A DNA stretch of 64,000 nt from Amylostereum areolatum (taxonomy: Eukaryota > Basidiomycota > Agaricomycetes > Russulales > Stereaceae): positions 992,001 through 1,056,000 of the forward strand of contig SAXG01000004.1 in the NCBI GenBank assembly GCA_012932865.1, in the 5' to 3' direction. Both the position numbers and the translations under genes were made by a program. Shown here one piece after another: positions 36,641-49,129 of the stretch. The notes beneath the pieces are model-generated. The model saw only the letters and a list, made by a program, of their open reading frames with translations. It was not told where the DNA came from and ran no database searches. How positions within the stretch are numbered: position 1 is the stretch's first letter; each line of letters begins with the position of its first letter.

Positions 36641-38893
36641 TCACATCCCTTCTCCGTCTCCTCGTCCTCGTCCATTCGGACCATATGCGCCGCGATTCAT
36701 CCCTCTTCCCGCATACCCAATCCTGAAAATCCCTCCCCGGACACCTCTGAATCCACGCCTCATGCCGCCTCCAACGGGGGGCGGATACATTGGCATATCC
36801 CCTGGACCAGTGGATGGAAGACCAGAGCCACCAGGTAAGGGTGTATCGGAGTCACTTGGGAAGTGCCCCGGCATGCCTTCCGTCCCGTCCTCGTCCTCGG
36901 CATTTCGCTCCGGCTACAACCGTGTGCTGATCAGCACGACGCGTGGACTTTATGGAAGAAGGAACAAACCTCCAAATCGATGACAAGCGCGCCCATGTGC
37001 CACCCGCTCGCTGTGGCCGCAAAACAGAACTTCTTCCCACCACGGTTTTTCTGCTGGTGATCGAACCGCACTTCTGCAGGCTCAGCTACGTCGGGCGGGC
37101 TGCGGAAGTGCTGCCGAGCCCTGTTCAATTGCTGCTCAGTCGCGTATCCTCCGGGTGCGCCAACGGCCAGCTTGCGAGGGTCGCCCAAACCCAACGCGCC
37201 CTCCGAATACTGACCCCACGTGAGAAGCTGTCCTGTCGATGTGAGGGCGCCGCGATGGTAGTCGCCTAACACGACAGAAATCACGGAACGCTTCTGCAAC
37301 GATGGCATGATTTCTGCGTCAGTCTCGGGGTGCGTGTCACTTCCGGCCATCAGGATGGTGGAGTCGGCACCCGCAGAGTACGCGACGAACGTGTGGAAGT
37401 GTGCGGTGACCTATATGTTTTGTGAGTATGCATTGCAGAGGGGAGAATGGGATGGCGGGCACATGAGTGATGCGTAGGGCCTTTGGGGGCTCGAGCGTGC
37501 TGCCATCGTTTCTGTAGGCAGAGTTCTTGCGAATCTCTGCAGCGTTGCAGAATTTGGGTAACTGGACGAAGATTATTCTACAGGTTTGGACGCGAACCAG
37601 ATCAACATACGTATTCCCAGCGTCCAGAAGGATAAAAGGCCTCGTTGTCCAAGTTGTGAAAATTTCAAGACGTGCCCTTTATTCGTCAACCCTATTAAGT
37701 TGTTGTCCAACCCCGCGATCTTGATCAGCTTCGTCTCTGCAGCTACCTCCTCTTCGCTCAAGGTCCGCTTCAGAAAGATCGGGTAGTTGAGGGAATTGAG
37801 GGGAGATAGAAGGGATTACTTGTAACGTTCACCACTGCACATGGGATACGATTGTCCTCAGTAGCCCGCGCCTGACTTCTTGGATCGTTTCGGCCTAACT
37901 CCGCTTCTAGCTGCTCGTATTTCACAGATATGTCGCCACTAGAGGGCCAGTACACCAGGACATCACCGGATTGAGTCAGAACGGCACAGAAAGACCATCC
38001 GGCTTCTACTTGAACGGGGGTCGTCTCCGGGGCGTGACAATCCAGGAAGCGGAGACACGAGTTTGTAGGGACGGCCCCAATTAGTGAACGTCCACACTTG
38101 TGACGCAGAATCAAGGGCTACAGCATGGAGGCGACCGCAGCTAGACGAAGAGCGTCAGAAAGTTGAGACATGGAAGGAAGAGGAAACAAACCTGACTGCT
38201 CTAATTGGCATGGGTAGAATGAGCTTGTGGGGGACGGAGGCCATCTTGTACTTGTCTGCGAAGCCGTCGTAGCTTATCCCACCCATTTCACCAGTTCAAC
38301 GCTCCTATAAGACGGTGGATGAGAACAAGATGATGATCGGTCCATGACCCAAAATACTCACCCCACACATACATGTTGCCTTTGGAATCCAGGGCGTGGA
38401 AGGACCTATGGAGCAGAGGTAGAATTAGTGTGCAGCAGGAAGATGTCGAGGTACCGTATAAATGCGCACATGCCACCTGCTACCAAGCTCACAATCCTTG
38501 CACCGGGAATCTTGATCTCGATAGGATATGGGACACCATTTCCCATATCCCGGGGCAAGTTTGTCGATCCTAGTCTTCCATTACGACGTTCCCTGTGACG
38601 TCTTGTAAGGGAACAGGCCAGCTCGTGGGGTGATCAGGATTTACGCACCCCCAGACAAAGAGTTTAGGACGGTGTATCCCTTTATACAGAGCCTTCCACC
38701 CAGACGTGCGCGCAGTTTCCGCGCTGGTGAAGTTGAAATCTTCCTGGCACTTTCGTTTCCAAAAGGTATCATCGAAACACACAGCGGCAAAAAATTTGTT
38801 GGTGCGCCCAAGACGGACAAGGTCTTCCAAGGCGATTGAAGGGAGAAAGTTGTCGATGAGAACCTCTACGGGCAGATCGGAGAGCGCAGGCAT
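36641..38893 (-). CDS. F-box protein with RCC1-like repeats (SAF1/Pof9 type)
   Basis: Predicted substrate receptor of an SCF ubiquitin ligase. ATG 38891-38893 opens MPALSDLPVEVLIDNFLPSI, an F-box continuing to VRLGRTNKFFAAVCFDDTFW. RCC1/regulator-type blades follow over many short exons: PKLFVWGCVNPDHPTSWPVP, ALDSKGNMYVWG, GWSFCAVLTQSGDVLVYWPS, and LGDYHRGALTSTGQLLTWGQ with YSEGALGLGDPRKLAVGAPG. The last exon, joined by an intron ending near 36916, encodes ERNAEDEDGTEGMPGHFPSD and a Gly/Arg-rich tail with repeated RG dipeptides, ending TGA at 36641-36643. Architecture and spacing fit yeast Saf1, which targets unprocessed vacuolar and cytosolic proteins. The RG-rich tail is unusual. At least seven introns; not all boundaries fixed. 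Confidence 0.85.
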
Positions 38894-38966
38894 GGTGATG
38901 GTCAAAGAAAGGATCGAGTCGTTGAGCTGCGGCGGTGCTGCCTCAACAATCGTTATGAGGGGTCGA

Positions 38967-38974
38967 TGACGTCA
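38967..38974. promoter_or_regulatory. CRE-type palindrome upstream of the F-box gene
   Basis: TGACGTCA, 74 bp upstream of the F-box ATG and 43 bp from the tRNA 3' end. Same bZIP consensus as at 30266 and 30333. Confidence 0.5.
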
Positions 38975-39011
38975 CAACCTGGAGGCTGGTAAGTTAAGTA
39001 CCAGATGAGCT

Positions 39012-39016
39012 AAAAA
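39012..39016 (-). terminator. RNA polymerase III terminator of tRNA-Pro
   Basis: TTTTT on the minus strand immediately after the discriminator base. Confidence 0.85.
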
Positions 39017-39100
39017 GGGCCTGGCCGGGAATTGAACCCGGGACCTCCTCCAAATTGCGCGGAGCCCTAAGAAGGAATCATACTACTAGACCACCAGGCC
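39017..39100 (-). tRNA. tRNA-Pro(AGG) with a 12-nt intron
   Basis: Minus strand: acceptor arm GGCCTGG (from 39100) pairs with CCAGGCC (39018-39024), discriminator C at 39017. D-arm GTCTAGTAGTATGAT, anticodon stem CCTTC/GGAGG with one G-U pair, anticodon loop TTAGGG(T) with AGG, T-arm CCGGG-TTCAATT-CCCGG. A 12-base intron CTCCGCGCAATT sits after position 37, the canonical site. Mature length 72 plus CCA. A run of five T residues follows at once (39012-39016 on the complement), the expected RNA polymerase III terminator. Confidence 0.95.
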
Positions 39101-39212
39101 ACTTAACCGACGAGGACAACAATGTATGTCTATTCGCAGAGACCAAACACCAACAACTTTGCCCGCCGCCGTGTTCAAGGAGTTCCATGTGCCCTTGTTC
39201 GTCGGCGTCACT

Positions 39213-41906
39213 ATGTCGGCCTCCGCTTGGCTGGATCTCTCCGTCTCCCGCGACGACTCACTACTATTCGTTCCCTCACGCGCTATATTCAGGTCAAGTT
39301 CGTCCAACTCGCTCGACCTCGCCACAGCTCCTGTTCTAGACAACTACGAACCCATTCTGGCCCAGTCTATCACTGCTCTTTCCTTGGCTGCTTCCGACTA
39401 TGACCTTCCAAGGAAAACACCGCCCTTTCCTCGCAGCCCCCGTTTCAAATCTTCCTGTGCCATGGTGAACCTAGCGGGCAATCTCGCTCTTCCAAAGAAC
39501 GGCATCCGTAGCAAAGTTCGCGGAAATGTCCTCTTGTCCTCTCCGACGCCAAGCCGCCTGAAGAATATACCAAAGCTAAAGCCTCGACTGGAACTGTGGT
39601 CGGTGAGTGATCCGTACTTTTTAGAGACGATGGGGCGAGACCTCTGATACTAGCGTCGGCTGGTATCAGAGTGCATTGGGAAGCGCGGTCCCATGAGACG
39701 CGTTTGAATCCATTTGGGTGGGCTAGGTTGCCAGCGGGAGCCTGTATTGTCGTCGTGTTGTGCTATTGGAGCGTGCACTGATCAGGTTTGCGTGTTTCGT
39801 TTAGGCTGCGACATCCCAGGTTCAACCCCCGGGCGTTGCCTCCTGGTCCCCATCAAGACAACAGTCTGAACGAGCTTGGATGCCCGAAGGCTCAATCCTT
39901 CCCGCGTCTTATATGAAACATAAGCTCGTGGTCTCGCCACACGTCCTTCGCCGTCCTCCCCGAAGCCTGTTTCCCCTGCCTCCGCTCAGCTGCCCTGTGA
40001 TTTTCTTGACCCCAACAATCGGCCTCCACTCCGTCGTGCTTCATTCGGCTCTCGGGCAGACCTCCACCGCGAATCTCATGTCTTGGACCTGAAGATCCAG
40101 CTACCGTCTCACGACAAGCAACGTCGTTGGTCCATCAGCAGCCCCACGAAATACGTCAGCGCCGAACTTGTTAAAAACCGCCTGGAATCTCAACGCTTCG
40201 ACGCCCTTATGCGAGACGACGTGGACAGTGTCGCCGCAAGTCATAGTCAGGATGAAGAGATGGTCGTGCCAGAAATCAGAGTGTCAACTTCTTCGAGTAC
40301 CATGCCTGTCTCCCTGCCGTCCCCCGTTACAACGCCGTCTCGATCAGCCCCTCTAGCCGTTCGACGTGGTGTGAAAGTTCCGTCGCCCTTAACTTTGAAG
40401 AAGTCAGGCCCCCTGGAAGTCGACCCATGCCCAAGCATTCCTTCCGCTTTCAGGGGTTCTCCCGTGGAATATTCGCCTCTCTTCAGTCTTGCAGCTGGTC
40501 CCTCGTCACCTACTGAGGTGGACGACATGATCAACAATCTTAGATCACGGGTCGTGGATATGCAACCTTTGACTCCTCAAGATATCGAGATGAGTAAATC
40601 TGTGGTCACAGTGTCTGCATCCAACTCGGCCAGTTCTTTGCCTTCTGTTTCTCTTGTGCCCTCGCGTACTATATCTGGATGTCTCGGTAGCGACGACGAA
40701 TGGGCGTTCGCCCGGGAATTTATGGCCAGCAGCGGGGATCCTTTGCCTGTCAGTTCTCCAAGGAAGACTTCGTCAGCGGCCAACACACCTGTCTCTCATT
40801 CTCGACCGGAGACACGCGCTATGACCGTCAAGTCGAAAATATCTGTTCCTGCACCGAAACCTCAAGCAGCTCACAGCATTCGCCCCAAGTCGACACCCGC
40901 CGTCAAGGAGGCCCGTTCTCCGCTACCTTCTCAGCGGGACAAGCGGATGTCAGTTCGACCTCCAAGGGTTTCAGATATCCCTGTCAGACCTAGATCTCGA
41001 ACTTCCGGCGCCAATGGTCCCGCATCGCACAAATCAAGCCTCACAAGTCCACGCCCGCTCTCTCCTGTCTCCGCGGTTTCCGACGTTCGTTATCGCCCTC
41101 ACACCCCGGAGCAGAAAGTCGCCGTCCAAACCCATGCACCTCCAACACCGGCCACTCCTTCCCAGTGCGCCTCCACTCCGTCGCAGGACCCGAAGAGGAT
41201 CCAAGGTATCCTGAAGTACACCAAGAACGTCCGTTTCGCAGCACCCCCCAGTAAAGCCGAGGATCAGGACAGGACGGCTCTACTAGCGCAGCCTCTCGAT
41301 GGCTCTACTCGGGGATCTCTCAAGGCGCCATCTCCTCTTCGACAATCATTTGCTCCAAGGTCGCTGGAGACGCCCGCCGCCGGTGGGCCCCAGACCCGTG
41401 CGAGAGCGCGCATGAGCCTCGCCGTGGAAAAGCCCAACAGGCGCATGTCGATGGCCCCCGTTTCCGATCGCAGGCGCACGCTCGATCCATCCACAATATG
41501 CACACCCCTAGAAATGCAGTCATTGCGTAGCGGCGCCTTCAATACGCTTCCCTCTCGTATCGCCCCCACGCCAGCGGGTCATTCACCTGCAGCAACACCA
41601 GACATGGTCCCAGGCGCAAAGACCCGTGGTCGCAGGTCGCTTTCGTTGCTTTCTGGCGGTAGCGATGCGAAGCAAGATAAGAACAAGGGCAAGGAGCAGG
41701 ACAAGGAAAATCGCTCGCCATTTCGTTTATCACTGGCATCGAGTCCGAAACGACGGGTGGGGGCCGGTAGAGGTGCGGACGAAAACAAGGCGAGGAGAGT
41801 GTCGGTGGCGGTGGCTCCGACGTCCGCGTCGGAGGGAGGCTCGTGGTCGGGGCGGGGAAGGCTGTCGTCACCTTTGAAGTCGATTTTGGGGAAATTAAGG
41901 TCGTGA
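39213..41906 (+). CDS. Serine/proline-rich disordered protein with a PP1-docking-like motif
   Basis: Not recognised. Exon 1 from ATG 39213 (MSASAWLDLSVSRDDSLLFV) to a GTGAGT donor at 39603; an in-frame ATG at 39126 also exists but lies 26 bp from the tRNA. A long intron of about 315 nt ends near 39917, after which the frame is open through RADLHRESHVLDLKIQLPSH and EIRVSTSSS-type sequence to TGA at 41904-41906. Over 600 residues are disordered, Ser/Pro/Thr/Arg-rich with many SP and TP sites. Near 41205-41237 is GILKYTKNVRF, a [GS]IL[RK] element followed by a KxVxF element, both known PP1-docking patterns. Basic serine clusters (RRMSMAPVSDRRRTL) resemble kinase sites. Function unknown; a cell-cycle or cytoskeletal scaffold would fit but is not shown. 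Confidence 0.72.
39642..39671. repeat. Inverted repeat with a tRNA-primer-like arm inside the long intron
   Basis: CTCTGATACTA (39642-39652) and TGGTATCAGAG (39661-39671) form a hairpin with nine perfect end pairs and an 8-base loop. The second arm equals the classic retrotransposon primer-binding sequence complementary to initiator tRNA-Met, and a T-arm-like CCAGGTTCAACCCCCGGG lies at 39816-39833. No LTR or reverse transcriptase sequence is visible nearby. Confidence 0.5.
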
Positions 41907-44900
41907 GGTCAGGACGGGTCGGTGGGGGCGTTGGGTCAGGCTTCGGAAGCAGCTATACCTCGTATGGGAGGCATGATGGATTTCTCTAAGATTTCTCTCG
42001 TTTCTATTCGTGTACCGTCCACACCAAGACTGTATCATGTCTATATAACAAGACTTCTACGTGTATCGATATGTGTACGATAGCGGCTTACCATGAAATT
42101 CTCATTGAGGCGTACTCAATGCGGCTTATGTTGAACGTGGAATGATGGGGCCACGCACTGGAAAGAGTCCGAAAGACGCAAACTTTGATTCCAAACCAGC
42201 CTTACTTTGGGTGTGAGGCGATCGAATCTGAACAAACTTCCGCTCTGGGGATACTTTGGAGCGGAATAAGAATGTGGACGGCACATTGGACTGAGTTCCG
42301 TTTGCCTTCTACCAATCACCACCACCCGCCCGTCCAGCGTTCGAACGTCTTCTTCCGACTTCCCAGAAACGTCGAAAGCTACTTTCACAAGTTCGCGCCA
42401 TTCTGGAGGATCTGAACCACTCCTCTCGCAATCCTGCCCGGTATATCATGACGGTCTCCTTCCTACGCCTGCCACGACGCTCAGCTCTCCCTGGGAACTT
42501 CAAAACTCGTGCGGTTGATCGCGCTCGAGGCAGGCCTATTATCTCTGCTGATATTACACCAAGCGTCTTTCCCCTAACTTTTCGCCAAACCCTCGTACCC
42601 TCAGCCGCCCATCTCACCAGATTCCACCCTCCGGCCTGCAAGGCCTGCGCGCGACTCTCATTCGGTCTCGGAACTTGCACTCTCGGCGTGATATCAAAAT
42701 AATCTTCTTCATGACTCGTACGTGCCCGTGCCCCAAGAGGAGCAGATACTATCGGGATGCGTGCCACTATGAAACCGTCTCTGTCGAGGTACCTGACAGC
42801 TGAACCTCGCGAGCCGCTCGGCGCTGAGGCCTGAGGCCTGAAGCCTCTGGAGCTCGACGTCAACACACGGCAAGCTCGTCATGGATTGTGGTTTGCCTCG
42901 TGCGCGGAAGCTCGTTGACACCGTGTCTCGTCTAACATATCCGCACCAACTTCTAGACGAAGGCATGGTCCAGCCGACCAGCCCGAGGATTGGCCCGTAT
43001 GTTCTTATTATACCCTTTCACGTCTTGCTTGGCTCACTCTTTACTTCTGGTCACACAGCGGAATCTTCTGACCCTCGTCAAGTTGTCGAGAATACGGATA
43101 TGTCTATCCACGGCCATGGTGTCTTTCGTGCCTCGTCACGGTTCACCTCATCACAGGCCTAGGCACTGTCAATTCAATGGGGTTGCGGCTTTATATCTCA
43201 AGGACTCCACAGACCGCACAGACCGCACATATTGCACAATCGTGTACGTGCCTCGGAATGCCTTCAAATTACCTTGTTTGGCCCCCCACGCCTCTGATGT
43301 TTAACGGTCCCGACGCGTCGATGGAAGAAGAAGAATGAAGCCATGCCCCAGGGCTTCGTATTCGCACCCTGTACGGAAAGCTGAGCAGCAAAACGCGGAG
43401 TGCGTATGTTTGCCATGCACAGATCGCCAGTTTCGCGTACTCATTATTGACCCCATTCATTCGTCCTTCACAGTCGATCCATGGCACACCTAATTTAGCC
43501 CGACCCACTTGGGGCTGTTCCCCCCACCGCCGCGCGTTCAAGCTTGTCCACTTCATGACCGTCTTACCCTTTCACATCGGATCTTTCTACGTACGGATGT
43601 ACGGCGCGGCGCCTTTATCTCCTCTCAGGAACTCCTTCCAAATTGACACGTCAGAGCGACGCGCTGCTCTTGAGTTCAGACTTTGCTCAGCTGCTCTCAC
43701 AAGGCGTCTAGATCTTGTACGTTCAGCGCTCGCCCTTGCAACAATCCGGGACGCCTCCCCCGAGAACATATATGAACGGCCCCAAGGCTGCTTTACGACC
43801 ACAAGGTATGATCCGTTCAGCCTACATCGGGGCAGTCATTTATCTGAAGGATGCCTTCCGACAAAAATGGCTGACGCCGCCAGCCTCGAAGATCGGGTGC
43901 CGTACATATCTGGCGCCAGCGCGAGCTTGATTGCTCGCGACCCGCTGTCATACAAGGGACAACATACAAAAGCAATAATTTGCCCCCCTCTGCCATTGTC
44001 TCGTCTTCGACAAAGTTTTGACCCGGTCTTGCGCAACCCCTCCTGACTGGGTCTTTGTTCCGCATATCAACTCGCAATCACATCCGCCACCAAATACGGG
44101 CCCCACGTGGGCTACTCGTGCCGAACTTGCGAACAGGCCGTCAGCTGCACGAAGCCCAGTTTTAAGGTATCTAAAGTGGGGTATGTTCGTCACAGTCCAC
44201 TCTCTGCGGCTCAATCCTGAAGCACATCTATTTTCCCCCACCGTGCAACTTCCGCGCCTGGACGCGATGTTATTGTGTCGCTTCTCAGCGCGTGGTGGGA
44301 AAGAACGAAGACGTGACGCTCTCAAACAGCAAACCTTACCGGGACGCGTCCGTGGCCATGTGACAATACGTGCGCGTCAAGGGCGCATCGAGGGAAGGAA
44401 AGAAGAGCGAACGCCTTCAGGTTCTCACTCTCGCGGATCACAATCTTGCTTCAAAATCTCTGAGCTCCTGTGCTTCGCGAAGCCGGCAGGGCCAAACGTT
44501 CGGGGAGACGCCCCACTCTGCCTACTTGGTTTGTCCATAGGTGGGTTGCCCCCTTCCTATTCCCCCACCTTACGTTCTCGCACTTCATCCATCGCCATCG
44601 CCACATATGTCGCTCCTGATCGCTCCTGATCCCGCCCGATCCGCCATATGTTCACAAAATCGCTTCACCGTTCGTGCGTCATCGTTCGCAAAAACAGCCA
44701 CCTCCCAGCCACCGGAACCCTCCTCCCAAACTTGGACCTCGCGACGCTTCCTATACATTCCCAACTGCGGTCCCAATGCAGGTCTGTCTTCTCCCTCCCC
44801 GGTCGCGCGTTCGCATATGGATCCGGTCCCACGGGCGAGGACGCGCAAGGAGAAGTCGAGGGCGTGCGTAACGTTCAACTTACGCGGTCGCGCGTCCGAT

Positions 44901-47900
44901 GATCGCGCGCCCGTCGGTCTGCATTTGCACCTCTCCCTTGTCCGGCTGAACAAAGGCCGTGCACACGCGCTCTATGTTGAACGCGCGGGCTACAGGATTT
45001 GAGGATGATTGTGGGTGTACCGTTCAGTGCTCGCTCTCACGTCTCCGGCGCGAAGACCATACAGTATGTGCGCCGGCTTGCTTCGCCATTCGATGACTCC
45101 ATCGGCCACAATACGTCTTCTGGTTGCTTATCAGCGTGCAGACGGGGAGCTTGGAGCTCTTCTCCTTTCGCGATCTGCTTTGTTACGAGGGAGGCCGACA
45201 AGGGTCGACAGCGATCTGGCCAAGGGCTTATCGATGCCGCCATCCCACCGCCTTCCAACCGCCATCGGCGCCGTCAGCTGAGCGCCACCTCCGTCCCACC
45301 CCTCTTCCCCGGGTACCCCGACTCATCTGGCACTGATTGTCTGCTCGTACATCGTCGACTGATGACCGCATGCAATATTCAAAGAAGCGGTCTATCCCAA
45401 CGTTTCCCTTTCCCCCAGGGAGCTCGAGGTCTGGACGCGGCTATCGCGCCCCATCTCCGTACCCGGCACACTCACAGCGATCGATATGCGAAGGCGACGA
45501 GGAGCCGGACGAAGGGTCGAGGTTCGGTCCAACCACAGAAGCCGAAGAACGTGCGGGGAAGGTCTCGCTGAGGGACCACCGGCAGACCCTCCTACGAATA
45601 TGGACAGAAGACGGACAGGGGACGAGGTACTGGACACGGGCGCGTTTCGTTCCCCGTTTTTCGTTCTCAATGCATGCGTGGGATGGGGCTCGGCGCGGGA
45701 GTCCGGGACATTCTTGAGTTGGTCATCTCTACGGTAGAGCGTTGCGGCCCTGCGGAAACATGTTCGCTGCACGAGGCGGGTGGAGGGGCACCTTCGGGCA
45801 CTACGGGACGATCCAAGCCACAGTTGTCAACCGTCGTCAATACCTAGCATCATCGAGGGCAAGGGCGAGGAACGCCGGTGTTCAAGGCGGCGTGAAGGAG
45901 CTTGAAGGAGGTACGATCGCCACGCACCCTTCATTCTATCTGAACAATCTGACCGAGACGTCTTTCTGAAGTCCGTCGTGTATGCTCCCGACTGCCATGC
46001 CATCACTTGGGTCGTCGTTGCCGGCCAATCGACACTCCAGGATACTCTATCTATATCAAAATTGAAGTCCGGTACGGATTGCATTCCGTCTTCACGCCGA
46101 GCGCCTTCAAACTCAATTCGAACACAGCTGTCTGTCTCTGTTTTGCTCTCACGCGGTCTCGGTCTCGGAAGGGCGTGACCTGCGCCCCGACACTATCGAC
46201 GGTCCCGACTCGGGAGGGACTGTCATCAGCCCCCGAAGTTCGTCGTCGTCGTCGAGCAATCGAAGGAAACACGACGCGCCGCTCTCGGGGCCGTCATTTC
46301 GAAACCGCCGCGCGGGTGCACTTCTGTGCACTTACCCTTATCCTATCTACACTTTCCTCGACCTTCTCGAGCCTGAGGCCTGATTACCATGACTCCTACC
46401 CGGCCTACCCCACCGCATGGATTCCGCCCTTCTCATCCTGGATCAGTCCATGTGCGCTTTTCTGGAAAAGCGAACATCGAACTTATTCCGGCCTGCCGCC
46501 GGTACCGCGGTTTCCCATTTTCTGACTTTATCACAGGTCGGCGTATATTGCGGGGCTTCTGAATCCTGTGCGGCTATACCAATGACACATAATAACATCG
46601 CGGTTTGGCGTGCGCGGGTGATGGGCAAGGCAGGAACGAGGTCATGTGTATGTAAGTAACAGGCGTTGGTTGAACGTTCCAGATGGAGAAGATGCAGGAC
46701 GCCCGAGTTGGATCCTGTTGAATAAACCGGGGGCACAGGTTGGGGTCATGATGCAATCATGAGAGGAAATTGTGGGGATTTCGAGGGGAGAGGCTGAGTG
46801 GCCCAGTGCCGAACGACGATGCTCTACGCTGATTGGTCGGATGTCGACATTGGCGGTCGGCACCGCGGCCGGTCGAGATGCATGTCGCATAAACGCTCGA
46901 CAATAGTTATGACATGTTCAGTGAGAATCGGGGCCCCACATACCATGGCATCGTCAGCGTTCTAGCTCGTCCACCAGCCACTCAGCCAAACAATGGGCGT
47001 GTCGCGCGTCTCGTCCGTCACTTTAACGCGTGAGAAACGCTTCTTCGATTCAGCCGAGTGCGAGCACGAGGCGGCGCTTACACGACCGTCCAAATCGGGG
47101 CGTCCTTCAAGTTCAACAAAACGAACCCCCCAAACACCTGCGTCGACCGCCACTGATTTCGCACACGCACGCACGCACGCATGGAAACGCGGCTTCCGCA
47201 TTGCCTACGCATGTTCCGACCGTAGTTGTGGTCGTCGCAAATACGTATAACATACCCGAATGCGAACACACATACATTCGAACCACGGCAACTCCCCGCC
47301 CGCTCTGCATTACGCCCTCTAAATGCGGAAGACATCCGACGGCCAACGTCTTTCTCCCCTCCCAATAAAGGCCAAATTGGACCCGCCCGCCGAGGGAGGG
47401 GAAGGGGAAGGGGGGGAGAGCCATTGAGTCGAGAAATCAGAGTTTGTGTTTTCTTTTCGCGTTTGAATGGACTGGAAATAAAGGCGACCCGAACCACCGC
47501 CATCAGTGGCGCGAGGTGTGATCGCGCTCGTCCGCCAGCGCGGATGCCTATGGCTCGACCTGGCCGTCTTGTGCGTCCGGGGAGGGGGTGTGTGTTCAAC
47601 GTTTAACGGTCGAGGGGACGGGGCAAGGGGCCAGGGGGATGGGAGGGGCCTGGCGGGGTACGCCGGCCATAGCGGGCGTACGTGTTTGTCTCGTCGCTGT
47701 TGGTGACGGTGTCGGAGTCGCGTGGCCTTCGAGTCGCAGAAACACGCGTCCCCGGTCTTGAGGTAGAACTTGACGCGGGGGTGCGAGGTGTCCAAGGGTC
47801 AAGACGTCAAGGGACGGCTCCCGCTTTTTTTTGATGATCTGTCCACGAATCTACCGCCTCATCTACGCGAGCGATGGGCGGATGGATCCGACACGCGCAG

Positions 47901-48000
47901 GGGGGCGACAATAACAACGACAGCGGTATCCCGGCAGCTGCAACAACAACTCGCAGGCCGGAGCGGGACGGGTACATACGATACGATCGACGCGAGGGTA
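41907..48000. other. Gene-poor region, left part
   Basis: About 6.1 kb with no supported gene. ORFs exist in every frame but switch within a few hundred bases, are Arg/Ser/Pro-rich, and show no domain motifs, intron-linked coding pieces or transposase/reverse-transcriptase signatures. A minus-strand open stretch at about 42300-42866 reads somewhat protein-like but has no ATG. Could be long regulatory DNA or heavily decayed mobile DNA. Confidence 0.5.
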
Positions 48001-49103
48001 CGGGGGTCGATTCCCTTTGGGGGTAACTGTGTCGTACCACCCACAATGCGTTTCAGTGCCATGCATGCCATGGGTAAACGCAGCGAGGAATGGAGCGTTC
48101 AGACGCCCCGCCGAACCAGCCGTCGGGACGTCCCCTTGACCGCGGGGCGTCGAAAATGGGTCGATGCTGGAGGCGTGACCCTGCGGCACCACCGTCGAGG
48201 CGGCAAACGAGCCAGGGGGGAATACCCGTGATGTGGTTGGCTGGCTGTGAGGCGGAGTCTCGGGAGGAGGTGAGGGGAAGGATGCGATAAATTCACACCC
48301 GCCCGCTGGCATCTCGCATCAGGTTTGAGAGGCCAGCAAGAAGCCCCGCTCTGGGACCCCGAAGGACTCCGACGCCGGACCCACCGGGAAGAAAGAAGGG
48401 GGACTCTGGCCCCCGGGCGTTCAACCCTTCGACGCATGCACGCATCGAACGAGGCCGGGACGAGATCTCCCTCACCGAGATTGGACCCCCGGATGGCACG
48501 ATGAGCGATTCAAGGTGGGCGGGTCGACCGCTGTGAGGTTGGAGGGAATGGGGCTGGGATGCGGAGCAAGGCGCGCGCGACCTGGGGCTTCGGCCTCGGC
48601 TTGAGCTTGAGCGTTTGCGGGAGGGCGGGGCGCGGGAGGGCGCGCGTGCCACACGCCTGGACAAATCCCGAATATTCCGCTCCACGGTCGCCCGTCCGCC
48701 CGCCTTCGCGCGGGCGTTTCGTCCCACCCCAGGGAATTATCCCCCAGGGATAAACGCACGCACGCACGCACTGCATCTTCCGCGAGCGAGGCCGTAGCTG
48801 GGGCCGCGGAGGAGGACGGGTACGGGTATAACTGGCCCCAGGCTCGCGCGCGACTGCCCGGACGTGTGGGGACGGGGAGAGGCTCAGGGCGGGGACGGGA
48901 TGACGCTCAGTTCAAGAGTCGTATCGCTCGGACCGCGACAGCCAGTCGAGCGGCGCGATAAGTGGAAGGGCATAGTTTGAACCCTTGGCCACTCGGATGG
49001 CATGCAATACACCCACCCGCCAAGACGACTGTTCACGCCGCCTTCAGCCGTTCGCCCTCGCGTTGGATATCGAATAGCATCGCGCGAGACGCTCGTACGC
49101 GCT

Positions 49104-49129
49104 CCCCCCCCCCCCCCCCCCCCCCCCCC
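49104..49129 (+). repeat. Poly(C) tract of 26 bases
   Basis: Uninterrupted C26 followed by A and C5. The complement is a G-quadruplex-prone run. A G-rich counterpart (G9-A-G13) lies 190 bp downstream at 49321-49343. Confidence 0.95.

Noticed and set aside
42309..42866. 185-residue minus-strand open frame with protein-like stretches
   Set aside because: It begins at GTG with no upstream ATG in frame, and no domain is recognisable.
43447..45571. Chain of plus-strand ORFs, considered as a decayed transposon
   Set aside because: No reverse transcriptase, integrase or transposase motifs, and no terminal repeats could be found by eye.
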